DNA of 64,000 bases from an uncultured Collinsella sp. GTDB lineage: Bacteria > Actinomycetota > Coriobacteriia > Coriobacteriales > Coriobacteriaceae. The stretch covers positions 18,733 to 82,732 of the forward strand of contig CAUAAZ010000007.1 in the NCBI GenBank assembly GCA_958427145.1, written 5' to 3'. This document shows, piece after piece, positions 46,229 to 54,176 of the stretch. The notes beneath the pieces were generated by a model. It worked only from the letters and a program-made list of their open reading frames with translations. It made no database searches and was not told where the DNA came from. How positions within the stretch are numbered: the first letter of the stretch is position 1; each line of letters starts with the position of its first letter. A program made the translations under genes and the position numbers.

Positions 46229-47062
46229 CTAGGCCAGGATGCCGGCCGCGGAGAGGGCGATGCCGCCCACAATGGCGATCACGAGAAGCCAACCGGTGTT
46301 GACGTTCTTCTTGATGAGCCAGTACATAAGGCCGGTGAGGCCGAGGGAGATCATCTGGGGCATCATGCCGTCCAGGATGTCCTGGATAACGACGGTACCC
46401 TCAGCGAACTGCAGCGGGGTGGTGGCGCCAATCAGCGTAGCGATCATGCCGCCCACGGACATAAGGCCCACGATGCCGCAGACATACATGAGCTTCTCCA
46501 TGAGGTCGCCGCCCTGAAGCTTGCTCAGGTACTCGTGGCCGCCCTGATAGCCCATCTTGGCTGCGAACCAGGTGATCAGCACAGAGGGGACGATGGAGAT
46601 GAGCATGGCCAGGATCGGGCCCATGATGGAGCCCTGCTGAGCCAGCTGAACGCCCAGGCCAAAGGCGATAACGCGGATGGTGCCCTGGAAGAAGGAGTCA
46701 CCGATGCCGGAAAGCGGACCCATGAGGGAGGTCTTGACCGCGTTGATCGAATCGGGATCGAAGTTCTCGGGATCCTTGGCGTACTCCTCCTCCATGGAGG
46801 CGGTGAGGCCTAGGATGAAGGCGCTCGTCTGCGGGGTGCAGTTGTAGAACGCCATGTGACGGTGGTAAGCCTCTTTCTTAGCAGCGAGCTGCTTGGGGTC
46901 GGACTCATCCGGATAGAGGCGATCGAGCGTGGGAACCATGCCGTAGAGGAAGCCCATGTTCATCTGACGCTCGTAGTTCCAAGAGGCCTGGATGGCCCAG
47001 GAGCGCCAGAAGAACTGGCTGACCTTCTTGTTCAGGGACACGTCCTTGGTTGCGGTTGCCAT
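46229..47062 (-). CDS. Mannose-family PTS IID component
   Basis: IID is one of the two membrane subunits of a mannose-type PTS permease. The 277 residues begin with the conserved N-terminal FFWRSWAIQASWNYERQMNMGF segment and end in several hydrophobic helices; MGPLSGIGDSFFQG is a family signature. AAGGAGG precedes ATG 47062, 13 bases after IIC. The start further upstream in the frame overlaps IIC and is unlikely. The substrate is not defined by sequence. Confidence 0.95.
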   Translation of the reverse strand: MATATKDVSLNKKVSQFFWRSWAIQASWNYERQMNMGFLYGMVPTLDRLYPDESDPKQLAAKKEAYHRHMAFYNCTPQTSAFILGLTASMEEEYAKDPENFDPDSINAVKTSLMGPLSGIGDSFFQGTIRVIAFGLGVQLAQQGSIMGPILAMLISIVPSVLITWFAAKMGYQGGHEYLSKLQGGDLMEKLMYVCGIVGLMSVGGMIATLIGATTPLQFAEGTVVIQDILDGMMPQMISLGLTGLMYWLIKKNVNTGWLLVIAIVGGIALSAAGILA

Positions 47063-47075
47063 AGTGTGTTCCTCC

Positions 47076-47870
47076 TTAGTCTTCGTCGTCTTCGAGCGGA
47101 TCGTAGTCGGAATCGACACCGGCGGCTGCATGGGAACCGTTGAACTTGAAGCCCATGAAGACGACAGCCAGGCACACACCGATCAGAGCGACCGCGATGA
47201 CGGACAGGTTGAGGTAAGCGGCGAGCAGGAAACCGATGAACAGGAACGGAGTCATACCCTTCTTGATCATCATGGTGAGCAGCAGGGCCAAGCCGTAGGC
47301 GGTCATGATCTTGGTCGAAACGTTAAGACCAGTGGACAGCCACTCGGGAACCATGTTGACGATGGCCTGAACCAGGTCGGTGCCAACAAAGACGGCGAGG
47401 AAGATCGGCAGGAAGTACATGACGGCGTACAGACCGGAGCCGGCGCAGATGTGCATACGGTAGGCAGTCTTGAACTTTCCGTTATCGATCGCGCTATCTG
47501 CCACATGGGTGAGGGCGGCGATGATGGAACGGAACACGATGCCGAGGAGCTGACCCAGGACGGCGACCGGGATGGCGATCGTCATGGCGGTCTCGGCGGA
47601 AGCATCGGTCAGGCACGCAAAGGCAGCGGCCACGATGCCGCCCAGGACCATATCGGGCGGAACGGCGGCGCCGACCTGCACCAGGCCCATGGACACGAGC
47701 TCGACGGCGGCACCGACGGCAAGGCCGGTGGGCACATCGCCCAGCAGCAGACCGACGAGCGTAGCGCCAACGAGGGGCTGCTCGAAGTTAAGACGACCGA
47801 GCAGGCGGGAGTCCCACATGCAGAACACGCCGACGAGGCCGACGAGCACCGCACTGATGAACGTATTCAT
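47076..47870 (-). CDS. Mannose-family PTS IIC component
   Basis: IIC forms the sugar-translocating membrane unit with IID. The 264-residue protein has the expected helices and the GDVPTGLAVGAAVELVSMG and GAAVPPDMVLGGIVA motifs near the N-terminus. It ends in an acidic tail (DSDYDPLEDDED). AAAGGAG is located ahead of the ATG. It lies 36 bases after IIAB. Confidence 0.95.
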   Translation of the reverse strand: MNTFISAVLVGLVGVFCMWDSRLLGRLNFEQPLVGATLVGLLLGDVPTGLAVGAAVELVSMGLVQVGAAVPPDMVLGGIVAAAFACLTDASAETAMTIAIPVAVLGQLLGIVFRSIIAALTHVADSAIDNGKFKTAYRMHICAGSGLYAVMYFLPIFLAVFVGTDLVQAIVNMVPEWLSTGLNVSTKIMTAYGLALLLTMMIKKGMTPFLFIGFLLAAYLNLSVIAVALIGVCLAVVFMGFKFNGSHAAAGVDSDYDPLEDDED

Positions 47871-47906
47871 ACCCTTCTCCTTTCAGTCAGGCAAAAGCCT
47901 GGTTGA

Positions 47907-48830
47907 TTACAGCTTGGCGTCGATGTCGACGCTCTGATACGTAGGGGTCTGCTGAACATAGAGCTTGATGCCCATGTCGAGCAGCTGGTTGACGTCGGCC
48001 TTCTGGGTGGCGTCGAGGAAGACGGAGCTGTCCTTGCCTCCGACCTGATCGGCACCGTCGTGGTTGGCGGTGGCACCCAGGTTGATGGCGTCGAGCTTGT
48101 AGCCCTGGCAGAACTGCAGCATCTCGGCCGTGTTGCCAAAGACGAACATGACGCGCTCGCCGAGGGTGTTGAGCTTGTCCATCTTGGCGAGAGCACGCTC
48201 GACGGTGAAGACGTTCAGGCGCACGCCCTGGGGCTTGGCCAGCTTAAGAGCGCCCTTCTTGATGTCATCGTTGGCGGCAGCGTTGTCGACGACGATGATG
48301 CGCTCGGCCTGAACCTTGGTGGTCCAGGTAAAGACGACCTGGCCGTGCAGCAGACGGTAGTCAAGACGTGCGAGGACGATCTTGGCGGGACCGGAGCTGT
48401 GACGGGGCGCCTTGGCCTTCTTGGCGGGAGCCGCGGCGGCCTCGACCGGTGCGTTGGGGTTGGTCAGACCGGTGCGGGCCTCGTTGATGAGGGCCGCGAG
48501 CTCGGCGCCCTTGACGGGGACGGGGCTCATAGCGAGCGTGAGCGCCAGCGGGATGTTGAAACCGCTGACAACCGTGAACTTCGTGCCGTTCTTGGAAAGC
48601 TCGACCATGCTGTTGTTGACCGAGCTGCCGAGCATATCGGTCAGCACATAGACGGTGTCGTCCGCGTTGAACGTGGCGATCAGAGCCTCAACCTTATTGG
48701 TGATGGGCTCCTTGTCGTCACGAGCAAGCGACACGACGTGGACGTTCGACACGTCGCCGAGAACCATCTCGAGCGTGTCTTTGGCGCCTGCGGCCAGGCC
48801 GCCATGAGATGCGAGAATGATCTGATTCAT
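47907..48830 (-). CDS. Mannose-family PTS IIAB fusion protein
   Basis: The cytoplasmic protein of 307 residues joins a IIA domain (1-~120) with the phosphorylated His9 (ASHGG) and a IIB domain (about 148-307) with His162 in RLDYRLLHGQV, through an Ala/Pro/Lys linker. Phosphate passes from HPr to His9, to His162 and on to the sugar. It is the first gene of the operon IIAB-IIC-IID-SIS2. The promoter has TATAAT at 48857-48862 with an AACGT-N5-ACGTT palindrome directly upstream of it. Confidence 0.95.
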   Translation of the reverse strand: MNQIILASHGGLAAGAKDTLEMVLGDVSNVHVVSLARDDKEPITNKVEALIATFNADDTVYVLTDMLGSSVNNSMVELSKNGTKFTVVSGFNIPLALTLAMSPVPVKGAELAALINEARTGLTNPNAPVEAAAAPAKKAKAPRHSSGPAKIVLARLDYRLLHGQVVFTWTTKVQAERIIVVDNAAANDDIKKGALKLAKPQGVRLNVFTVERALAKMDKLNTLGERVMFVFGNTAEMLQFCQGYKLDAINLGATANHDGADQVGGKDSSVFLDATQKADVNQLLDMGIKLYVQQTPTYQSVDIDAKL

Positions 48831-48856
48831 CTTGCCTCCTCCTTTTCGTTATGGTC

Positions 48857-48876
48857 ATTATAACGTCTTATACGTT
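48857..48876 (-). promoter_or_regulatory. PTS operon promoter with ACGT-N5-ACGT operator
   Basis: On the minus strand TATAAT (48862-48857) is immediately preceded by AACGT-N5-ACGTT (48862-48876). A repressor bound here would block the -10/-35 interval. The same box lies before gntR2 and, with one change, before the EamA gene. Confidence 0.72.
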
Positions 48877-49012
48877 GCCTATATTGCTAATTAGTATAAA
48901 GACCGTTCGCGGGTGAAAATCGACCGTTGACGGGTTTAACGTACTTGAAACGTTGGCGCAGGGCAGGTCGGCACTGTCTTGTCGACACCCGATCAGACGC
49001 CTCGCCAATCCC

Positions 49013-50095
49013 CTATCGCACGAAGTACCAGGGGCTTTCCTGCACGGTGGGCTCCAGCGCGATGCCGGTGCGCTCGCGGAACAGATCCATGTCCTGCGAT
49101 TTCTCCGTCCACCACGCGTTGGGCTTAAAGGTCATGCTCTCAACGATATGGCCGACAAAGGCACTGTTGCGCAGCTTGGAGAAGTCGGTGTTCATAATCA
49201 GGATGGACGCGAGCACCAGCACGATGCCCAGGACCTTGATCGCGCCGGCGGGCTCGGCGTAGACACCAATGCCCAGCAGTACGGTGACGACCGTCTCGAA
49301 TGACATTACGACGGGAACTTTCGACGTCTCGAGCCCCATGGACAGACCCTGCATATATAAGATGTAAGCCACGGCTGTGGGGATGAGCCCAAAGCCAAGG
49401 AACAGCAGCAGCAGCTGTGGCGACATTGCCGCGGCGACATCCGGCCACGGAGCCGCGATAGCCGCCATAACCGCACCGCCAAAAACAAAGCCCCAAAACG
49501 TGACAGCCAGCGGGTGGACCGTCTTGGTTGCTATTCGGCTAAACACCGCGAGCGACGCACCACAAAGGCCTGCAATCACGCCCGACGTGACGCCCCAAAC
49601 CGAAAAATGGAAACCGGAAAGGTCGCCATTGGTCACCGCAAGCACGCAGCCAACGATGTTAAAGACAATGGCAACGAGCTTGTTGGGGGTCACGTCCTCG
49701 CGATAAAGCACGCGGCCGAGCATGACGCCAAACACCGGCGAGGTGTAGAGCAGCACCGAGGCCGTGGACATGCCCACCTCGCCCATGCACTCGTAATAGC
49801 AGGTGTTGGCGGCGGCCAAACCGACGATGCCGACAAGCGCACAGGGGACGAGCTCTTTGGGGCTTGCTTTGAACAGGGCCAGCGGACCCTGGGCCACGGT
49901 AGACCCCTCACCCGGACGGCAGCCCATAAACATCAGGACCGGCGCCAAGATAAGCGCTCCGACCAACAAGCGAAAGGCAGCCATGCTCTGGGACGAAACG
50001 CCCATGGCCGAGATGCCGTTTACAAAGATTCCGATGCTGCCCCACATAAGCGCGGCGATCAGCACCAGCACATAGCCCAGATTGCTTTTCTTCAA
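49013..50095 (-). CDS. EamA/DMT family transporter with C-terminal tail
   Basis: This ten-helix permease has two EamA repeats (up to about residue 305) and a ~55-residue hydrophilic tail of unknown role. I chose the TTG at 50095 because GAGGAGG lies five bases upstream and the first helix follows at once; a GTG at 50131 has no such site. An ACGT-N5-TCGT box lies upstream, so it may belong to the gntR2 regulon and export or import a product of the sugar-amine pathway, such as an amino acid. That link is inference. Confidence 0.82.
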   Translation of the reverse strand: MKKSNLGYVLVLIAALMWGSIGIFVNGISAMGVSSQSMAAFRLLVGALILAPVLMFMGCRPGEGSTVAQGPLALFKASPKELVPCALVGIVGLAAANTCYYECMGEVGMSTASVLLYTSPVFGVMLGRVLYREDVTPNKLVAIVFNIVGCVLAVTNGDLSGFHFSVWGVTSGVIAGLCGASLAVFSRIATKTVHPLAVTFWGFVFGGAVMAAIAAPWPDVAAAMSPQLLLLFLGFGLIPTAVAYILYMQGLSMGLETSKVPVVMSFETVVTVLLGIGVYAEPAGAIKVLGIVLVLASILIMNTDFSKLRNSAFVGHIVESMTFKPNAWWTEKSQDMDLFRERTGIALEPTVQESPWYFVR

Positions 50096-50134
50096 CGCAG
50101 CCTCCTCGGTATTGTTTCCAATATGTTTCACACT

Positions 50135-50147
50135 ACGTTATAGTCGT
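50135..50147. promoter_or_regulatory. ACGT-N5-TCGT box upstream of the EamA gene
   Basis: It matches the gntR2/PTS boxes in spacing with one mismatch in the right half-site and lies 40 bases ahead of the chosen start. Confidence 0.5.
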
Positions 50148-50262
50148 TATATACATTTTTCAAGACACAAATCGCCGAACGGAAAAATGATCCGCTGGGG
50201 ACGGAGGAAAACGGATCACTGAGGGGCTGGTCTGAGTTAGGCACTCATTGGGGGTACTCATT

Positions 50263-50329
50263 GGGGACGTACTTAAATGAGTAGTCGTTGGGGACGTTCC
50301 TGAATGACTACTCATTTAAGTACGTCCCC
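50263..50329. repeat. Inverted repeat with 24-bp perfect arms
   Basis: The arms 50263-50286 and 50306-50329 are exact reverse complements around a 19-base loop. The flanks repeat the GGGGACGT motif several more times. It stands in the 400-bp gap between SIS3 and the EamA gene. Confidence 0.85.
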
Positions 50330-50393
50330 AACGACTAGGACTGTCCCCAACTGCCGGCAGAAAAGGAACGTCCCCAACTGCCGCCATGAATTC

Positions 50394-50460
50394 AGTTGCG
50401 GTGAAATAGTTCCTGAATAGAGGCTTCAGACCCCCAAACAGGAACTATTCCACCGCAACT
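50394..50460. repeat. Inverted repeat with 22-bp arms
   Basis: The arms 50394-50415 and 50439-50460 pair with a single G-T exchange around a 23-base loop. On the minus strand it lies just after the SIS3 stop and could act as its 3' end. Confidence 0.85.
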
Positions 50461-50495
50461 TATGAGGACATCGAGCTGTTAGGCCGCTCTATCCC

Positions 50496-51488
50496 CTAGT
50501 AGTCGAGCTTCCACATGTAACGGCGCGTCATGTAGTCCTTGTGGGTGACGGCAGAAAGCGCACGCATGTACACGTTGTTGAGGATCGGGGCAAAGATCAG
50601 GTGGTTGAAGTATTCGCTCACGCTGTCCTTGATGTCGTTGAGGCCGAGCTCCTTGGCGTCGAGCTGATAGACGCGCTCGCCACCGTACTGGTTGACAAAG
50701 CGGATGCCGCGCTCGTCGTTGCAGCGGCTGCGGCCGACGCTGATGAGCTGGAACAGCGAGGTGCGCTTGTCCAGGATCTCGAAGGGGCCGTGGAAGAAGT
50801 CGCAGGTGTTGATGGTGCAAGAGTCGATCTGCAGCATCTCCTGCACGTTGCAGATGCTAAAGACGTAGGCGGCACCAAAGAGCGGGCCCTGGGCCATGAC
50901 GTTGATGCAGGGCTTGTCGGCGTTCTGCTCGGCCCACTTGGCAGCGAGCGGACGGGTGTACTCGACGGCCTTGCGATAGATGGGGTCGACCAAGTCGAAG
51001 GCGGCCATGGCGGTCTCGTACTCGGCATAGCCCTCGGTCTGCTGCGTGAGCTCCATAGCGATCATGGTCACGACGGCGGAGTTGGTGCGGCCCATGCAGG
51101 ACTCATCGACGGCCAGGCTGTCGTACTGGATCTTGTAGTCGCAGACCTCGGTGAGACCGGACTCGTCAACATAGACGGCGATGGTGCTGGCGCCGTGATC
51201 CTTGGCGACCTGGGCGGCAACGATGGTCTCCTTGGTGCCGCGCATGGACACGACGACGGCCAGGGTGTTCTCGTTGACGTAGGCCGGGGTGGCGTGCACG
51301 AACTCGTTGCTGGTGTAGCTGGAGCTCACGACCTGCGTGGCCTCGTGCTCCATAAAGTACTGGGCAGGATAGTTGCCGCCGTTGGATCCGCCAGCGCCAA
51401 TCCACACGACGCGCTTGATGCCGCCCTTGTCTGCCTTGTCAGCCAAAACCTGGGAGACGACATCCTTAACCTGTTCCTGAGTAGTCAT
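50496..51488 (-). CDS. SIS domain phosphosugar isomerase/deglycase, FrlB/GfrF-like (3)
   Basis: The 330-residue paralogue has a weaker first SIS loop (SMRGTKETI, 81-89) and the second-domain motif DFFHGPFE, ending RRYMWKLDY as in SIS2. It is divergent from gntR3, with which it shares a 205-bp control region bearing GCATACAA boxes. It lacks a linked PTS, so its substrate must enter by another route. The AAAGG before the ATG is ten bases away, which is long. Confidence 0.85.
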   Translation of the reverse strand: MTTQEQVKDVVSQVLADKADKGGIKRVVWIGAGGSNGGNYPAQYFMEHEATQVVSSSYTSNEFVHATPAYVNENTLAVVVSMRGTKETIVAAQVAKDHGASTIAVYVDESGLTEVCDYKIQYDSLAVDESCMGRTNSAVVTMIAMELTQQTEGYAEYETAMAAFDLVDPIYRKAVEYTRPLAAKWAEQNADKPCINVMAQGPLFGAAYVFSICNVQEMLQIDSCTINTCDFFHGPFEILDKRTSLFQLISVGRSRCNDERGIRFVNQYGGERVYQLDAKELGLNDIKDSVSEYFNHLIFAPILNNVYMRALSAVTHKDYMTRRYMWKLDY

Positions 51489-51526
51489 CGTGCATCAGCC
51501 TTTCTTCTCGTTTGATGCTCTCGATG

Positions 51527-51677
51527 GCATACAAGTTACATACATGTTTTGGTTATGTCGACTAGTTGTATGCTATATTTATCTTAGAAATTTTGCTGGT
51601 AAGGTTTTCGGTAGCTCGATACCAGCGGTTTTATTGTTGTGTTGAATACATGCTTGCTTAGATAAGCATACAAGTTA
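51527..51677. promoter_or_regulatory. GCATACAAGTTA boxes between SIS3 and gntR3
   Basis: GCATACAAGTTA occurs at 51527-51538 and 51666-51677, and the inverted core GTTGTATGC at 51565-51573. The two identical boxes flank the divergent promoters and are likely GntR3 sites. Confidence 0.65.
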
Positions 51678-51693
51678 GATATAGGCTGATCGC

Positions 51694-52416
51694 ATGAACG
51701 CTTCATCTAAAAAGAAACTGAGCCAATACGAGCGCTTGGCGGGTACGCTTCGCGACCGCATCGCCGCCGGCATCTACGCACGCGGAGACAAGCTGCCGTC
51801 CGAGATGGAGCTCATGGACGAATCGGGGCTGTCGCGCAGCACCGTGCGCCACGCCCTAAAGGTGCTCGTTGACGAGGGCCTGGTTCGCACCGAGCGCGGA
51901 CGTGGTGCCTTTGTGGCCGACACGCCGGCACTCCACGAGAACAACCTGGTGTTTTCGAGCTATACGGCACAGGTCGAAGGCCAGGGCATGAAGCCCACCA
52001 CGCGCACCGTGGACTCGGGCTTTGCCAAGGCGGCCGGCAGCATAGCTAAGTTCTTTGACGCCGCCGTGGGCAGCAAGCTCGTCAAACTTGTCCGCCTGCG
52101 CTACCTGGACGACGCGCCGCTGTGCTTGGAGACCACCTACCTGCCGCCAAGCTTCGAGACGCTCATCGATCGCGATATCAACGGTTCGCTCTACGCCACG
52201 CTGCGACAGGAGTTCCATCGCGCGCCGGCACAGGGGCACAAGACCTTTGAGGTGTGCTATGCCTCGCAAAACGAGGCGTTTTTGCTCAACGTTGAGCGCG
52301 GGCAGGCGCTGATCCTGATCACCGACTACGTCTACGACACCGACGGCCGCCCGCTCCATGTCTCCAAGCGCATCCAACGCACCGACCGCGCCAAATACAC
52401 CGAGCCCATCGGCTAA
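51694..52416 (+). CDS. GntR family regulator with UTRA domain (3)
   Basis: The protein of 240 residues has a winged helix (LPSEMELMDESGLSRSTVRHALKVLVDEG) and a UTRA domain (about 90-235). It is more distant from gntR1 and gntR2. It is divergent from SIS3 and probably controls it and itself through the GCATACAA boxes, one of which ends 16 bases before its ATG. The ribosome-binding site (TAGG) is weak. Confidence 0.92.
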   Translation: MNASSKKKLSQYERLAGTLRDRIAAGIYARGDKLPSEMELMDESGLSRSTVRHALKVLVDEGLVRTERGRGAFVADTPALHENNLVFSSYTAQVEGQGMKPTTRTVDSGFAKAAGSIAKFFDAAVGSKLVKLVRLRYLDDAPLCLETTYLPPSFETLIDRDINGSLYATLRQEFHRAPAQGHKTFEVCYASQNEAFLLNVERGQALILITDYVYDTDGRPLHVSKRIQRTDRAKYTEPIG

Positions 52417-52453
52417 CCTGCCAAAATAGACCTGTCCCTAAATGGTAGGTTTG
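52416..52453 (+). repeat. ~50-bp dispersed hairpin repeat, copy d
   Basis: This shorter copy begins ACCTGCCAAAATAGACCTGT and ends TGGTAGGTTTG. It lies between convergent genes, begins in the stop codon of gntR3 and supplies the last codons and the stop of the acetyltransferase gene. Confidence 0.75.
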
Positions 52454-53028
52454 GGGAGGTCGGGGAACCAGGTTGGCTTGGGTTGGTTGGGCGTGCGCTC
52501 GGCTAGGACCAGCTCCATCCAGCACATGTCGTACCAGCGGCCGAACTTCTGGGCACAGCGGTCAAAGGCACCCACCAGGCGGTAGCCCATATGGGCATGG
52601 AAATCCTGACTGTTGTGCGTCAGATACTCGTCGTCCTTGTCGTGCGGCACGGCGATGAGCGCGCACATATTGGTGATGCCCATCGCGATCAGGCATTGCT
52701 TGAGCGCATCGTGCAGCTTGCGGCCCAGCCCGCCGTGGCGCACGTCGCGCGCAAGGTAGATCGATGTCTCGACCGACCAGTCGTATGCCTCGCGGCTGTT
52801 AAGCGGACTCACATAGGCATAGCCTACCGGATGCCCGTCCAGCTCCATCACCAGATACGGATAGCGCTTGAGCGTACGCTCGATGCGCCCGGCGAACTCC
52901 TCAACGCTCGGCACCTCGTATTCGCAGGTAATCGCCGTCTGGCGCACATACGGCTCATAGATGGCAAGCAACGCCGGCGCGTCTTCGGGCGTCGCCAGAC
53001 GAATCGTCGGCTCGGACATCTCGGGCAT
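52438..53028 (-). CDS. GNAT family N-acetyltransferase, PAT-like
   Basis: The protein of about 196 residues resembles phosphinothricin-type acetyltransferases: TIRLATPEDAPALLAIYEPYV at the N-terminus, the acetyl-CoA loop region ARDVRHGGLGRKLHDAL and GYRLVGAFDRCAQKFGRWYD near the C-terminus. The substrate is unknown. ATG 53028 follows GAGGGG at four bases; a second ATG is three codons further. The last four residues and the stop fall in a dispersed repeat. Confidence 0.87.
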   Translation of the reverse strand: MPEMSEPTIRLATPEDAPALLAIYEPYVRQTAITCEYEVPSVEEFAGRIERTLKRYPYLVMELDGHPVGYAYVSPLNSREAYDWSVETSIYLARDVRHGGLGRKLHDALKQCLIAMGITNMCALIAVPHDKDDEYLTHNSQDFHAHMGYRLVGAFDRCAQKFGRWYDMCWMELVLAERTPNQPKPTWFPDLPKPTI

Positions 53029-53044
53029 GCAGCCCCTCCCCCTC

Positions 53045-53087
53045 AAAAGCAAAGGCCGCCCTGCGCCAAACCCAGCGCAAGGCGGCC
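53045..53087 (-). terminator. Terminator of the threonine aldolase gene
   Basis: GGCCGCC...TGCGC at 53054-53066 pairs with GCGCA...GGCGGCC at 53075-53087, with T-rich sequence beyond it on the minus strand. Confidence 0.75.
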
Positions 53088-53105
53088 CCTCGTCATTACA
53101 TCAGA

Positions 53106-54131
53106 CTACAGGACAGCCGCCAGCGCGTCGATGTCCTCCTGCGTCGTGGCCCAGCTGGTACAAAAACGCACTACCGTGTGGGTCTCGTCGTACTTTTCCC
53201 AGTACTCGATCGAGGCATGCTCGCGAATGCGGGCCATGTCCTCGTTGGGCAGAATCACGAACTGCTGGTTGGTCGGCGTCTCCAAGAAGAACCGGTAGCC
53301 GCGCTCGTGCAGCACGCGACGAAGCGCCTGCGCGGTTTCGATCGCCTGGCGACCAATCTCAAAATACAGGCCATCGGTAAAGAGCGCCTCAAACTGCACG
53401 CCCGTCAGGCGGCCCTTGGCAAGCAGCGCGCCGTGCTGCTTAATGCGTGGAATGGGATGTGCCGGGGCGTGCATGCCGCAGAACACCACGGCCTCGCCGC
53501 AAAGCGCGCCGCACTTGGTACCGCCGATGTAGAACACGTCACACAGCTGCGCCAGCTCGGGCAGGGTGATGTCGCACTCATCGGCCGCCAGCGCATAGGC
53601 CAGGCGAGCGCCGTCCACAAACAGCGGAATCTCACGCTTCTGGCACACCGCATGAATCGCCGCGAGCTCGGCCTTGGAGTACAGCGTGCCGTACTCGGTC
53701 GACAGGCTCACGTACACGGCGCCCGGGAACACCGTGTGCTCGTAGCTCTCGTTTTCGTAGAACACCTGGATATAGTTCTCGAGGTCCTCGGCGTGCATCT
53801 TGCCCTCGTAGCCGGGGATGGTGAGCACCTTGTGGCCGCCAAACTCGATGGCGCCCGCCTCGTGGCAGGCGACGTGGCCAGTCTCGGCAGCAACGACTCC
53901 CTCGTACGGCGCGAGCAGCATGTCGATCACCGTCGCGTTGGCCTGCGTGCCGCCCACCAGCAAAAACACGTCGGCATCGGGGGCCTGGCAGGCCTCGCGG
54001 ATAAGCTGCTTGGCACGCTCGGTATGCGCATCGGTACCATAGCCGGGCTGCGGCTCCATATTGGTGTCGACGAGCGCCTGCAGCACTGCCGGATGTGCGC
54101 CGTGGGAATAGTCGTTGTTAAACGCGAGCAT
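53106..54131 (-). CDS. Low-specificity L-threonine aldolase family protein
   Basis: This PLP enzyme (341 residues) cleaves L-threonine or related 3-hydroxy amino acids to glycine and an aldehyde. It starts FNNDYSHGAHPAVLQAL and has the PLP-binding Lys in YIGGTKCGALCGEA and a GGTQANAT phosphate loop. It has a good ribosome-binding site (GAGAGGA). The gene is monocistronic, 45 bases from the PAP2 gene upstream. Confidence 0.92.
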   Translation of the reverse strand: MLAFNNDYSHGAHPAVLQALVDTNMEPQPGYGTDAHTERAKQLIREACQAPDADVFLLVGGTQANATVIDMLLAPYEGVVAAETGHVACHEAGAIEFGGHKVLTIPGYEGKMHAEDLENYIQVFYENESYEHTVFPGAVYVSLSTEYGTLYSKAELAAIHAVCQKREIPLFVDGARLAYALAADECDITLPELAQLCDVFYIGGTKCGALCGEAVVFCGMHAPAHPIPRIKQHGALLAKGRLTGVQFEALFTDGLYFEIGRQAIETAQALRRVLHERGYRFFLETPTNQQFVILPNEDMARIREHASIEYWEKYDETHTVVRFCTSWATTQEDIDALAAVL

Positions 54132-54176
54132 GGCAATCCTCTCTTACCGGGTATCGGCCAGATGATTCAAACGGGG

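Noticed and set aside
50161..50470. An insertion sequence or transposon remnant
   Set aside because: The long inverted repeats are close together without a transposase or any coding remnant between them.
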